Numbered from the stretch's first letter, positions 42,244-54,630 are shown. The stretch is DNA of 64,000 nucleotides from Schistocerca nitens (GCF_023898315.1 NC_064622.1:353071234-353135233); one strand, 5' to 3'. The notes: generated by a model from the letters alone, not told the origin. Translations and numbers: made by a program.

Positions 42244-44570
42244 TGTGACGAGTGGTTCTCCGGTCGGCGTTCAACGAGCCAACTTGTGTTGAAAACAAAC
42301 CGGCGTCCCTAACTGTGGTGCATGGGCCTCGCCGTGCTCGCCGCCCTTGTCTTTTGGCGTGCCGGATGTACGGTGCTGATCATTGGGCGCCTTGACGTGC
42401 AAAATTGTGGTGGGTTCGTCGTCTCACGCTGAACAGCTTCCCAGCTCGTAATTTGCAAGCTCCAAGTTACGTATGACTTTTATTCTGTGTTTAACTAAGA
42501 AGATTGCTGAAACTGCCGGAGATAATTCTGAACTTGGTTCCAGTGGCTATTTTAAGAAGGCTGATGTTCCTCATTCCGTTTTTAATCATCCATGGAGTGA
42601 GTGTTTTAAGTGGTTTTCGTGCAAATTTTAACTTGTTTTTGGACATATTGTCCGCTTTGAGACTGACTGCGGTTGTGTACTTGCCCGCAACCGTAGAGTT
42701 AATGGTTTAATCATTTGTCACGGCAGCATTTTGTATGTTTATATAATGTTGAAAGTGCCTTAAAGGCAACAGGAAGTGATCTCTAAGTTTTCGGCTAATT
42801 TACTTGGAGACGGGTAATGTGAGAGTATTGCTCCTTAAGAATTTGGGGGCGTGCTTATTATATATTCCAGTGTGGCTGTGATTTGACGCCGGCCGATGTG
42901 GCCGAGCGGTTCTAGGCGCTTTAGTCTGCTACGGTTGCACGTTCGCATCGTGACTCGGGCATGGATGTGTGTGATGTCCTTAGTTTAGTTCGGTGTAAGT
43001 AGTTCTAAGTTCTAGGGGACTGATGACCTCCGATGTTAAGTCCCATAGTGCTCAGAGCCATTTTTGTGATTTGAGTGTTTTCATTGTAATCTATTTGTAC
43101 TGCAGGCCATTTGTTAAGACTGTTCGTTCCCTTGCGTCGGCGCGGTTATGGATTCTTGTCAGGACCGCTCATTGTGGGGTCTGTCGGATTATATATAAAT
43201 ATACACCGCCTGCTATGTGACCCTGTGCACAAGCCGTGGGGAGTGAACGCTCATATTGCCTACCGGCCGTAGCGTTGTTGCTTCCAAACACTGCTGTGGG
43301 CCTTATCGCTGTTCTCTTAAGTGCAATTTTGGAATCATTCTGTGTCATTATGTCCGTTAAATGAGGCCACCTTGTTAATATTGGCGTTTCTGTAAGTCAT
43401 TTTATTGGTTGAGTTATTACTAGCCCTTCTTATTTAACACTTGTGTTAATCATTTGTCTATCTTTAATGAACGTGCAACTTGTTATTATTCCTGTGTGAA
43501 AGTTTTGCGACCTTGGTTGGCCCACTTTGTATTTTTAGTATAAGCAAGTTTCACTGTGAACCTATATGTGGGCACTTCAGTTTCATTAATCTTTAAGATC
43601 TCTTTGTTCTTTATGAAACTGTGGTATTACGTTGCTCTGTAACTTTGGTTGGAAGTCTATAGTGTTATTAGTCTCTTGAGACATGGTTAACCAAGAACGA
43701 TTGTTTGTGATTGATTATTCACCGTCCCTACTATCAATAATTTTGGTACCGGACGCAAAATAATATGATTCTTACTCGTGTTTCTGTAATTCAATCAAAG
43801 TGAAGATTTGTATATTGCATCAGTAAGAGGGCAAATGTCCGAATTGAAGTTTATAATAAAGTCTGTTTTGAGTCAAATTAAAATTGTAAAACAATCACAA
43901 GCTTGTCCATCAGCAGTGACCCGGACTTCCCATTTCCTTTAAATAACTGTGGTGAGATTTTATTTTTGATTTTCTAAGGAACTGGGTAGTACCACGGTTC
44001 AACACACACTGGTGGCCATTCTGCCTGTCACAGAGGACTGCACTTCTAATCAGTTACTCGTAATCCAATGGAGTGTACTTGTACAAAGTCGCATTCACAT
44101 CCAACCACGTATTCTGGATGCTTCATGTTTTGCTAGGCAGTATGTATGGGGTGAAGTATAAGCATCACGGACAAGAAGTACCCCTCAATCACAGGAGACA
44201 TCATGTTACTACAGTGTAACATCGTCTCTAGTCTTTGTAATGGCCTTAGTTTGGTGAGGAAGAGAGTCCACAAGTTTCTTCAGATATACCGTATTTGACA
44301 CACTGTAAACACTCATTGATGATTAGATCACACAGAACTACCAAACTGAGCTGACGTTAATTGCTATGTTTCATTTGTTGTTCCAGAATGTCCAAAAGTT
44401 TTCAGCGGGATTAAGATCGAGTGACTTAATTGGCTAGCAGAGTTGCTATAGGATGCCTCAGTGTCAAAGCGTGGAATGAATGCATGCAGCCATTGTGAAA
44501 ACTTTGTTGCCATCTTGGAAGATATATGTAATTTCAGTCTTTCTCGGCGTATTCCACTGATGAATTCTTC
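42244..44570. other. No gene recognised; unclassified sequence carrying a SINE
   Basis: Apart from the SINE at 42887-43064 I could not assign this 2.3 kb. It holds no long frame. The stretch 42700-44000 has the uniform composition of a repeat consensus and may be an LTR or another unlisted repeat. Confidence 0.4.
42887..43064 (+). mobile_element. tRNA-derived SINE (family S1), internally shortened head
   Basis: The 10-bp duplication TGTGATTTGA flanks it (42877-42886 and 43065-43074). The head lacks part of the sequence between A and B boxes, and the B box is mutated (ACGTTCGCATC). Confidence 0.85.
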
Positions 44571-44578
44571 TCGGACTG

Positions 44579-45157
44579 AAACTTCCTGGCAGATTAAAAC
44601 TGTGTGCCGGACCGAGACTCGAACTCGGGACCTTTGCCTTTCGCGGGCAAGTGCTCTACCAACTGAGCTACCCAAGCACGACTCACGCCCCGTCCTCACA
44701 AATTTACTTCTGCCAGTACCCCGCCTCCTACCTTCCAAACTTTACAGAAGCTCTCCTGCAAACCTTGCAGAACTAGCACTCCTGAAAGAAAGGATATTGC
44801 GGAGACATGGCTTAACCACAGCCTGGGGGATGTTTCTAGAATGAAATTTTCACTCTATAGCGGAGCGCGCGCTGATATGATACTTCCTGGCAGATTAAAA
44901 CTGTGTGCCGGACCGAGACTCGAACTCGGGACCTTTGCCTTTCGCGGGCAAGTGCTCTACCAACTGAGCTACCCAAGCACGACTCACGCCTCGTCCTCAC
45001 AAATTTACTTCTGCCAGTACCCCGCCTCCTACCTTCCAAACTTTACAGAAGCTCTCCTGCGAACCTTGCAGAACTAGCACTCCTGAAAGAAAGGATATTG
45101 CGGAGACATGGCTTAGCCACAGCCTGGGGGATGTTTCTAGAATGAAATTTTCACGCT
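44579..45157 (-). repeat. Two tandem tRNA-like repeats (about 303-bp period)
   Basis: CTTCCTGGCAGATTAAAACT starts each unit, at about 44581 and 44884. On the minus strand each contains GGGTAGCTCAGTTGGTAGAG (A-box-like) and GGTCCCGAGTTCGAGTCTCG (B-box-like), followed by GGTCCGGCACACAG rather than a CCA-type acceptor end. The units are nearly identical. They look like a tandemly arranged SINE or tRNA-derived repeat and not working tRNA genes. Confidence 0.75.
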
Positions 45158-46324
45158 ATAGAGTGCTTCCCATTAGAACATTCTGAACAGGATACTGGGA
45201 GTAAAAGGCAGCCTGGGTGGCTGACTAGTACGATAAGGATATCATGTAGAACAAAGTGGGAATTATATTAAAATGTTAGAAGTAGTCACAATCAAGTTAC
45301 AGTAGCCCATTACAAACAGTATTGGAAGGTGCTTAAAAATGTTATTAGGAAGGCAAAGAATATGTGAGTACACAAACAGAATAGCTAATTCACAGGTTAA
45401 AATTAAAACCATATGGTAAATTGTGAAGGAAGTGTCTGGTCAGCAGCACAAGGTCGACTTTATTAAGTCAGTTTCTGTTACTGATAAATCAGATACAAGC
45501 ACAGTATTTAACAATCATTTTCTGAGCACTGCTGCTGAATTAAATAAAAATTTAGTTTCTACAGGGAATCATATAACACTCTTACCAAATGCCTTTCTGA
45601 CACTGATGTCTGAAATACTCCTCTGTAATACTGATAAGGGGGAGATTGAGTAAATAATTAAACCACTGAAGACTAAGGGCTCTCATGGATTTGATGGAGT
45701 GCCTAGCAGAATAGTAAATTACTGTGCTGCACGTACTAGTACTGTACTTAGCCATATTCGTAATTTTTCCCTTAAGGAATGGTCAGTTTCCTGAACGATT
45801 CTAAGTAGTAAAGCCGCTTAATGAAAAGGGAGAAAGGGCTAATGCAGAAAATTTTAGACCTATTTCTATGCCATCAATGTTTGCTAAAGTTATGGAAAAG
45901 TCTGTGTACATAAGGATAATTGATCATTTTATTTCACATAATTTGATATCACACTTACAGTTCAGTTTTAGAAGCGTTCTAACAACTGAAAATGCTACAT
46001 TATCTTTTCTCTGTGAGGTACTGGATATATTAAACAAAAGGTTTCGAACGCTACACATCTTTTTTGATTTAACTAAGGCGTTTGATTGTATTGATCACAA
46101 AATATGGCTCCAGAAGTTGGACCATTATCGAATAGAGGGAGTAGCTCACAATTGGTTTACCTCTTACTTTAACAACAAACAGCAAAAGGCCATTATTCAC
46201 AGTGTTGAGAATGGCTATGATGTGTGGTCTGAGTGGGAACAGCAAATAGGGGGTGCCCCAGCGATCAGTGCTAGGACCACTTCTGTTCCTTATTTATACA
46301 GGGTCGTCCATTGATAGTGACCGG

Positions 46325-46516
46325 CCGGCCGCTGGTGGCCGAGCGGTTCTGGCGCTACAGTCTGGAACCGCGCGACCGCTACGGTCGCAGGTTCGAATCC
46401 TGCCTCGGGCATGGATGTGTGTGTTGTCCTTAGGTTAGTTAGGTTTAAGTAGTTCTAAGTTCTAGGGGACTTATGACCTCAGCAGTTGAGTCCCATAGTG
46501 CTCAGAGCCATTTTTT
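46325..46516 (+). mobile_element. tRNA-derived SINE (family S1) inside the mariner inverted repeat
   Basis: TTGATAGTGACCGG flanks it at 46311-46324 and 46517-46530. Because GGCCGG also occurs in the SINE head the exact edge is ambiguous by a few bases. Confidence 0.88.
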
Positions 46517-46649
46517 TGATAGTGACCGGGCCAAATATCTCAAGAAATAAGCATCAAACAAAAAAACTACAAAGAACGAAACTTGTCTAGCTTGAAGGGG
46601 GAAACCAGAGGGCGCTATGGTTGGCCTGCTAGATGGCGCTGCCATAGGT

Positions 46650-47545
46650 CATCCAAGTACGACATCATCCAAGTGTCCGGACCGTTCGTCGGATAGTTGC
46701 GTTATTTAAGGAAACAGGAAGTGTTCAGCCACATGTGAAACGTCAACCACGACCTGCAACAAATGATGATGCCCAAGTAGGTGTTTTAGCTGCTGTCGCG
46801 GCTAATCCACACATCAGTAGCATACAAATTGCGCTAGAATCTGGAATCTCAAAAATGTCGGTGTTGAGAATGCTACATCAACATCGACTGCGCCCGTACC
46901 ATATTTCTATGCACCAGGAATCGCATGGCGACGACTTTGAATGTCGTGTAGTTCTGCCACTGGGCACAAGAGGAATTAAGGGACGATGACAGATTTTTTG
47001 TACGCGTTCTATTTAGAGACGAAGCGTCATTCACCAACAGCGGTAACGTAAACCAGCATAATATGCACTATTGGGCAATGGAAAATCCACGATGGCTGCA
47101 ACAAGTGGAACATTAGCGACCTTGGCGGGTTCATGTATGGTGCAGCGTTATGGGAGGAAGGATAATTGGCCTCCATTTTGTCGATGGCAATCTAAATTGT
47201 GCAATGTATGCTGATTTCCTACGTAATGTTCTACCGATGTTACTACAAGATTTTTCACTGCATGACAGAATGGCGATGTACTTCCAACATGATGGATGTC
47301 TGGCACATAGCTCGCGTGTGGTTGAAGCGGTATTGAATAGCATATTTCATGACAGGTGGATTGGTCGTCGAAGCACCATACCATGGCCCGCACGTTCACC
47401 AGATCTGACGTCCCCGCATTTCTTTCTGTGGGGAAAGTTGAAGGATATTTGCTATCATGATCCACCGACAACGCCTGACAATATGCGTCAGCGCATTGTC
47501 GATGCATGTGCGAACATTACGGAAGGCGAACTACTCGTTGTTTAG
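46650..47545 (+). pseudogene. DD41D-type transposase pseudogene with an altered third catalytic residue
   Basis: RTVRRIVALFKETGSVQPH and ISSIQIALESGISKMSVLRM form the helix-turn-helix region; about 50 N-terminal residues seem absent. After a frameshift near 46980 the catalytic domain reads VRVLFRDEASFTNSG (first Asp), a TAG stop after QQVEH near 47115, then MYFQHDGCLAHSS (second Asp) and WPARSPDLTSPHFFLWG. In relatives the last motif is TPLDFFLWG; here His stands at the catalytic Asp, 41 residues after the second. It ends ITEGELLVV. The protein would be inactive even without the frame damage. Confidence 0.75.
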
Positions 47546-49133
47546 AGGAATGTATTGCCAAACGCAATGAAGTTGACGGACATCATTTTGAGCATTTATT
47601 GCATTAATATGATATTTACAGGTAATCATGCTGTAATAGCGCGCGTTCTCAGAAATAGTAAGTTCACAAAGGTACATGTAACACATTGGAACAACCGAAA
47701 TGAAATGTTCAAACGTACCTGCATTCTGTATTTTAATTTAAAAAACCTACCTGTTACCAACTGTTCGTCTAAAATTGTGAGCCATATGTTTGTGACTATT
47801 ACAGCGCCATCTATCACAAAGCGAAGAAAGTGGTCCAACTAAAACATTCATATTTCTTTACGTACTACACGAATATGTATTAAAAAATGGGGGTTCCTAT
47901 TTAGAAAAAACGCAGTTGATATCCGTTTGACCTATGGCAGCGCCATCTAGCGGGCCAACCATAGCGCCATCTGGTTTCCCTCTTCAAGCTAGACAAATTT
48001 CGTCCATTGTAGTTTTTTCGTTTGACGCTTATTTCGTGAGATATTTGGCCCGGTCACGATCAATGGACCACCCTGTATAAATGATATGCCCTCTAGTATT
48101 ACAGGTAACTCGAAAATATTTATGTTTGCTGATGGAACTAGTTTGGTAGTAAAGGATGTTGTGTGCAACATTGACTCTGTTTCAAATAATGCAATTCATG
48201 ACATACGCTCATGGCTTGTAGAAAATAAACTAACGCTAAGTCACAGTGACACTCAGTTTTACAGTTTCTAACATACACTTCAATAAAACCTGACGTTTTA
48301 ATTTCAGAGAATGGGCGCATGATTACTGAAACTGTATAGTTGAAATTTCTAGGTGTTCAGCATACATTCAGGAAAGCATGCATTCAGGATCTTGTTCAAA
48401 CACATAATGCTGCCATTTTTACTATTTGAATGGTATCTGAAGCAAGTGATTGTTCGATACGAAAATTAGTCTACTTTGCTTTATTTTCATTCACTTATGA
48501 CGTACGGTATAATATTTTGGGGTAACTCTTCCCATTCTCAAAGGATATGTTTGGCTCAGAAACGGGTGGTTCGGGAAGTGGTGTAAGTTCACCAACCTCT
48601 TGTCGACCTCTGTTTATTAGACTGGATATTCTGGTATTGACCTCTCAATATATAATATATTCTTCACTTTCGCTTCTTGTTAACAATATCAGCTTATTCT
48701 CAAGAATTAGCAGCTTTTTCTCACTTAATACTAGGTAGAAATCCAATCTGTATTTGGATCGTACTTCCTTGACTCTCGTGCAGAAAGTTGTAGTATATTT
48801 CTGCACCCATTTTCAATAAGCTACCACAAGAATTCAAAAATCTTAGAAGTAATCCACGTACTTTCAAATCTAAACTGAAGAATTTCCTCATGCGTCACGC
48901 CGCCTATTCGGTCTTAGACTTCCTTGAAAAATTGAGCTGATTACTGTGTTATATTGATGACTGCATTTACATAAACTTACGGCATTCTTTTTTGGGTTCA
49001 TAAACATTTTATTTTATCTGTTATTACTTTTAAATTGTAATTTTATGTACTGACACGTTCCATGACCTTGGAGATTTGCTCCTCAATTTGGTCCAACGGA
49101 ACTAGATGTTTAAAATAAAATAGATAAATAAAG

Positions 49134-50250
49134 GTAGGCCTACGTTTATAATATCAAGCTAAGGTTTCCCCTAAAGTTCTCGGTTCCATATGGTGGTGTC
49201 TTGGCGTCGGTAGAAGAATATTACTGTAAATCTGTGCCCAACTTTGACACTGAGTCTTGCTCAAACAATCTACCATGCAGCTCTAATTTCTGTCTTGACT
49301 GATTTGCACGCTGCGACGAGTACACCACCTTCATTTCCTATTAGGAAGCAGAAACTGTTGCATCATGAAGCATTAGTCCGATACTGACCAATCTTTATGG
49401 AGATAATTAAACTTTCATTCCACTCATAACTGATATCCATCTTTAGCATCAGTATGATATGGGACCATCAAAGGCATGAATACGCTCTTGTGTCTGTTGT
49501 AATATGAAAATACACAGGCCCCGACTGTCACTTCGAAGATTGCCTACCCACGTTTGAAACACGTTCTGTGTCAGTTCACGAAGATTACTGTATGGATGCT
49601 GGTATGAAAGTATGTCTTCCCATCACATCCAAGACATGCTCCGTGGTTAGCAAATCAGGGGATCATGAGGACAGTCAAGTATCCGTACATTCTTCAAGAC
49701 TTTTGTGGGATAAACTGCAGTTTGAGGTCTTGCATTATCTTAGTGCAATATGCCATTTGCTACCTTGGCCATGAAGGGTATAACAACAAGTTTTACCATC
49801 CTTTACACATACTACTGAGCATTCAACCTTCCTCCAACAGGGACCGATGACCGTAGCAGTCTGGTCCCTTTGATCCCCCAAACCAACCAACTTCCTCCAA
49901 CGCTTACCGGATTAGTCTCGTTTTTATATCGGTTAACTTCCTACAACATGATTCCAGGAATTGGAGAGATATGTGTATCGAAAATCAATGCCTCCTGTGA
50001 CCATTCAACAGTTCGTCTGTGAACATGTTGGAATCGAGCTCAGGCCCAGGAACAGGAATGATGCTCATCCCTGAGGACCACAGAACGCCACTCCATGTTC
50101 CAGTTTTCTCTGGCCCTGCACCATGCAAGTCTGTGTTGTCTACAAGCAACTCGCAACTTGTTCTAAGTTGTTCTAGACACTCCATGGTGACACTCTGCTT
50201 GTAACCTATGACCAGATATCACCTGTTCCCATCTGTCTACGCCGTGTGTC
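49134..50250 (-). pseudogene. Probable decayed Tc1-like relic in unassigned sequence
   Basis: On the minus strand around 50130-50040 a frame reads WNMEWRSVVLRDEHHSCSWA, resembling the W-x5-W-x-x-V-x-x-SDESRF segment at the first catalytic Asp of Tc1 transposases. No other motif or end was identified, and 49134-49500 is blank. Confidence 0.3.
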
Positions 50251-50261
50251 CCAGTTCTGTT

Positions 50262-50446
50262 GTGGTCTAGCGGTTCTAGGCGCTCAGTCCGGAACCGCGC
50301 GACTGCTACGATCGCAGGTTCGAATCCTGCCTCGGGCATGGATGTGTGTGATGTCCTTAGGTTAGTTAGGTTTAAGTAGTTCTAAGTTCTAGGGGACTGA
50401 TGACCACAGATGTTAAGTCCCATAGTGCTCAGAGCCATTTCTTGAA
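50262..50446 (+). mobile_element. tRNA-derived SINE (family S1), 5'-shortened
   Basis: CCAGTTCTGTT flanks it at 50251-50261 and 50447-50457. The head starts TGTGGTCTAGCGGTTCTAGG; the B box GGTTCGAATCC is intact. Confidence 0.88.
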
Positions 50447-50631
50447 CCAGTTCTGTTAGGACTGTTTGCATGAAATTCCAAACTGCGAATCTATCTCGTG
50501 CTGAGCTGCGGCGTTACGATCCTTGATGTTTCAACAGCAGCCGTGTAGCAGGCGCCCCAGCCGCGAATGTAACAATACGTGGCTGACACTCGGCGGAGAA
50601 TGGCGAAGCAGTAGCATGGCAACTTCAAGTT

Positions 50632-50952
50632 TTATGTTTGTGGGCGAGAATATGTCGAATTTGTCCCGAATACCGAAAGGCAGGTTCCTGGTCGATCCTC
50701 CACAACGATGACCCAGCTATTCCCTGATGTCTTGACGAATGTTCTATCATTCAGGTGCTTCTTATCTTCAGTGTTCCCACATGTTAATTTCTTTGCCAGT
50801 TTTGCGGAGAACATTCCCATTTCATCACTAAATCTAACCTTCAACATCCTTCTGTAGTACCACATCTCAAATGATTCGATTCTCTTCTCTTTCGGTTTTT
50901 CCAGTACATGATTCTGCAACAAATGCATATTCTCAAAAAATTCTTCAGTCAA
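50632..50952 (-). pseudogene. RTE-type LINE C-terminal relic
   Basis: The minus-strand frame has KRIESFEMWYYRRMLKVRF near 50880-50825. The phrase FEMWCYRRMLKI is characteristic of the end of RTE/BovB-type reverse transcriptases. No other part of the element was recognised. Confidence 0.5.
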
Positions 50953-51477
50953 ACTCCGAGTAGCTCCACTGTTGCTATCTCAGCCATATTCAAAAGTGTT
51001 CAAACCACTTGTATTACTTATGAAAATCGGTAAGCTTTACCTAAGTTGCGCAAATTGGGGTCATGTTAAAAACATCTAAAAAATAAGAATTTTTTTGCAT
51101 CATATTCGAAAACGCAAAGATATTGACAACACTCGTGCAATTTACAGTATTTTCATGTCAAAAAATGAGCAAACACACACACGTATTTCACTAAAAATGT
51201 TTACTTCAAAAGGTGTCTTATCTCATCAGTAAATTCCGATTTTACTGGAAACTATGTAGCATCATTGTGGAATATGGGAACAAGTATAAAACATAAACAG
51301 TCAAAAACCAAAATTCACTTTTGCAATTTAATCAACGAATTAAAAATACATATCCTACAAGACTTCAAAATGCGAAATAAATCAACTGAATCTTCATGTG
51401 TGTGTTTCTCATTATCGTCAACACATGGTAGCAAAAAAATGCAATGTTAATGTCAAGTGTCACAGTGTCGAAATGAA

Positions 51478-51524
<47 letters not shown>

Positions 51525-51843
51525 CACACACACACACACACACAAATGTCTGTCAAAATGTACGCAAAAACACAACTGTGAATTCTCAAATTATGTCCCT
51601 TTGTTATTTCCATGGCTAAATTGTTGCAAAACATCTGTGGCCAAAAAATAACATGCTAAGCAGACAGTTGACATTCCATTTTTAACCCTGTACTTGGTGT
51701 AAGCCACAATGTGCACTCAAACATTTCTACATCTACATTGTTCTACAAAGGAAATTATGCTTGGCAACTGTTGATATGTTAATTGAGTGCCTAAAATGTC
51801 TGCAAAAATACGTCAGCAAGACAAAAATGCAATGTTTACGTTT

Positions 51844-51900
<57 letters not shown>

Positions 51901-52306
51901 AATATCAATCAAAACTGATGCCTAAAATATGACTGTGGAGTCACAAATGAAAATGCCCCCATGTTATTTTCATGTCTAAATCGCTACAAAAACATGAACT
52001 TTGCTAAAATACCATGCTAAGTAGATAGGTAGCTACTGATTTTAGTCCTACGCGCAAAAAATCTAATTTCATGGAAGGCTGTGACATATACCATTCGGAA
52101 ATATGGTGACAAGCTCTCTAACATGTTTACTAAATGTTTTACCATAATAAATTACTAAATAACACCAAAATCTAATTTTAATCCTTCAAAATATGAGATG
52201 TAAAACATACAGCATAGCCAAAGACAAAGTAATTGCCCAAGCATCATTTTAGGAGACGAAGAAAGTGTTTTGATGAAATCATGGTTGCATTTTGTAATAC
52301 GCAAGG
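50953..52306. other. No gene; AT-rich, two diverged microsatellite-bearing blocks
   Basis: (CT)n(CA)n tracts lie at 51481-51545 and 51845-51901. Their right flanks align loosely (GTTATTTCCATGGCTAAATT and GTTATTTTCATGTCTAAATC; ACATGCTAAGCAGA and CCATGCTAAGTAGA), suggesting an old tandem duplication of about 365 bp. Confidence 0.7.
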
Positions 52307-52767
52307 AGACCTTCATAATGTCCAGAATGTGAATGTAGCTTGTCATATAGTCTTCTATACAACACTCTCAGCAGAATTTTAGCTGCATTGACCAAAGACA
52401 ATGGTGGACAGCATCCAACACACAGAGATGAAGATGCTTAGTGGTGGAAGCTAGGAACCCACCACTGCACCTTTCAGAAATGAGAACATTTTCTGCTGGA
52501 CTGTTATTAAATAACAAAATGAATGACCACCATCAAACTATATTCAAGGCAGAGTTGAGCACTTAGTGGCCAGACACATTGTTGAACACAACAAACTACG
52601 AACAAAAAGTCAGAAGTTGAAAATATTTTTAATAATCATTTTCTAAATGTTGTGGATATAGGAGGATCCAGGTGTTCATTAGAAGATGCTAGGCTGTTAA
52701 TGGAAGAGGCCATACCTATGCAATTTGATACAATTGAAATCTCACCCACTTCTCCCTCTGAAATTAG
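52307..52767 (+). repeat. 460-bp direct repeat flanking LINE-J2, left copy
   Basis: AGACCTTCATAATG to CCTCTGAAATTAG is nearly identical to 53942-54404 (a 2-bp length change and a few substitutions). The last part encodes the LINE segment FNNHFLNVVDI to SPSEI; the first part is non-coding. Confidence 0.9.
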
Positions 52768-54630
52768 GAAAATAATAAACTTGCTTAAAAGCAAAAACTC
52801 ACATGGAATTGATGGCATTTCCAGCAAAATACTAAAAGCTTGTTCTCAACAGATAAGTAAGATTCTCAGCCACCTGTGTAATAGCTCTCTGGAACAGGGC
52901 ATTTTCCCTGATAGACTGAAGTATGCTATTGTTATACCTTTGCATAAAAAGGGGGATAGATCTGATGTCAACAATTACCGTCCAATCTCCCTTCTAACAG
53001 CTTTATCCAAACTTTTTGAGAAAGTAATGTATTCAAGAGTAACTTCACATATCTGTAAAAATGAAGTACTAACAAAATGTCAGTTTGGTTTCCAGAAAGG
53101 TTTTTCAACAGAAAATGCCATATATGCTTTCACCAGTCAAATTTTGAATGATCTGAATAACCGAACACCACCCATTGGGATTTTTTGTGATCTCTCAAAG
53201 GCTTTTGATTGTGTAAATCATGAAATTCTGCTAGACAAGCTCAAGTATTGTGGCATGAGTGGGACAGTGCACAAATGGTTTAATTCGTACCTAACTGGAA
53301 GAGTGCAGAAAGTTGAAATAAGTAGTTCTCGTAACATGCAAAGATCAGCACATTCCTCAAACTGGGGAACTATCAAGAATGGGGTTCCACAAGGGTCAGT
53401 CTTGGGCCCTTTGTTGTTCTTATTATATATTAATGACTTGCCATTCTATATTCATGAAGAGGCAAAGTTAGTTCTCTTTGCTGATGATACAAGTATAGTA
53501 ATCACACCTGACAAACAAGAATTAACTGATGAAATTGTCAATACTGTCTTTCAGAAAATTACTAAGTGGTTCCTTGTAAACGGACTCACTGAATTTTGAT
53601 AAGACACAGTACATACAGTTCTGTACAGTGAATGGTATGACGCCATTAATAAATATAGACCTCAATCAGAAGCATATAGCTAAGGTAGAATATTGCAAAT
53701 TTTTAGGTGTGTTCATTGATGAGAGATTAAATTGGAAGAAACACGTTGATGATCTGCTGAAACGTTTGAGTTCAGCTACTTATGCAATAAGGGTCATTGC
53801 AAATTTTGGTGATAAACATCTTAGTAAATTAGCTTACTACGCCTATTTTCACTCATTGCTTTCATATGGCATCATATTTTGGGGTAATTCATCACTGAGG
53901 AATAAAGTATTTATTGCACAAAAGCGTGTAATCAGAATAATAGACCTTCATAATGCCCAGAATGTGAATGTAGCTTGTCATATAGTCTTCTATACAACAC
54001 TCTCAGCAGAATTTTAGCTGCATTGACCAAAGACAATGGTGGACAACATCCAACACACAGAGATGAAGATGCTTAGTGGTGGAAGCTAGGAACCCATCAC
54101 TGCAGCTTTCAGAAATGAGAACATTTTCTGCTGGACTGTTATTAAATAACAAAATGAATGACCACCATCAAACTGTATTCAAGGCAGAGTTGAGCACTTA
54201 GTGGCCAGACACATTGTTGAACACAACAAACTTTACGAACAAAAAGTCAGAAGTTGAAAATATTTTTAATAATCATTTTCTAAATGTTGTGGATATAGTA
54301 GGATCCAGGTGTTCATTAGAAGATGCTAGGCTGTTAATCGAAGAGGCCATACCTATGCAATTTGATACAATTGAAATCTCACCCACTTCTCCCTCTGAAA
54401 TTAGTGTGCATAACTACAATACTAGGAGAAAGGATGATCTTCACTATTCAAGATTAAATCTAACTTTGGCACAGAAAGGGGTGAATTATACTGGCACTAA
54501 AGTCTTTGGTCACTTACCAAATAGTATCAAAAGTCTGACAGATAACCAACAAGTATTTAAGAAGAAATTAAAAGAATTTCTGAATGACAACTCCTTCTAC
54601 TCCATAGAGGAATTTTTAGATATAAATTAA
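52596..54630 (+). pseudogene. LINE-J2 reverse transcriptase, rearranged
   Basis: From about 52596 the frame reads KSEVENIFNNHFLNVVDIGG, then SKNSHGIDGISSKIL, NNYRPISLLTALSKLFEKVM, GFQKGFSTENAIYAF, FCDLSKAFDCVNHEILLDKL (first catalytic Asp), NGVPQGSVLGPLLFLLYIND and LFADDTSIVI (catalytic FADD intact). A one-base shift near 53590 moves coding to another frame (CKFLGVFIDERLNWKKHVDD). It then enters the 460-bp direct repeat and finishes with VHNYNTRRKDDLHYSRLNLT and a stop at 54628. The polymerase motifs are well preserved, but there is no endonuclease and the C-terminus is scrambled. Confidence 0.8.
53942..54404 (+). repeat. 460-bp direct repeat flanking LINE-J2, right copy
   Basis: It replaces the section of reverse transcriptase expected after RVIRII, so the C-terminal IHNYNTRRK-type block (here VHNYNTRRKDDLHYS) directly follows this copy. 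Confidence 0.9.

Larger units (their letters stand above)
46299..48075 (+). mobile_element. Mariner-superfamily element (DD41D type) with long inverted repeats
   Basis: The ends CAGGGTCGTCCATTGATAGT and, reversed, CAGGGTGGTCCATTGATCGT begin an inverted repeat of about 150 bp that includes GGCGCTATGGTTGGCC and GATGGCGCTGCCATAGG. TA flanks both ends (46297-46298, 48076-48077). An S1 SINE lies in the left repeat. Removing the element restores the reverse transcriptase of LINE-J1. Confidence 0.88.
45240..48880 (+). pseudogene. LINE-J1 reverse transcriptase, interrupted
   Basis: Recognisable blocks are FNNHFLSTAAELN (45510), LKTKGSHGFDGVPSRIV (45670), MPSMFAKVMEKSVYIRI (45868), FDLTKAFDCIDHKIW with the first catalytic Asp (46065), and GPLLFLIY-equivalent sequence near 46270 where the frame is broken. 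After the mariner insertion the coding resumes near 48078 with KIFMFADGTSLVV, where the catalytic FADD reads FADG, then WLVENKLTL and later TSCRPLFIRLDILVL. Stops near 45650 and frame changes near 45780 and 46245 show it is dead. Confidence 0.7.
45240..49133 (+). mobile_element. LINE-J1: CR1/Jockey-type LINE, 5'-truncated, split by a mariner element
   Basis: The LINE occupies 45240-46298 and 48076-49133. The 3' UTR carries TGACACGTTCCATGACCTTG and ends in an AAATAGATAAATAAA tail. It lacks ORF1 and the endonuclease. A related LINE is at 52596-54860. Confidence 0.7.

Noticed and set aside
51365..51634. Frames with Ser-Leu or Arg-Glu repeats
   Set aside because: They are translations of the CT/CA microsatellite.
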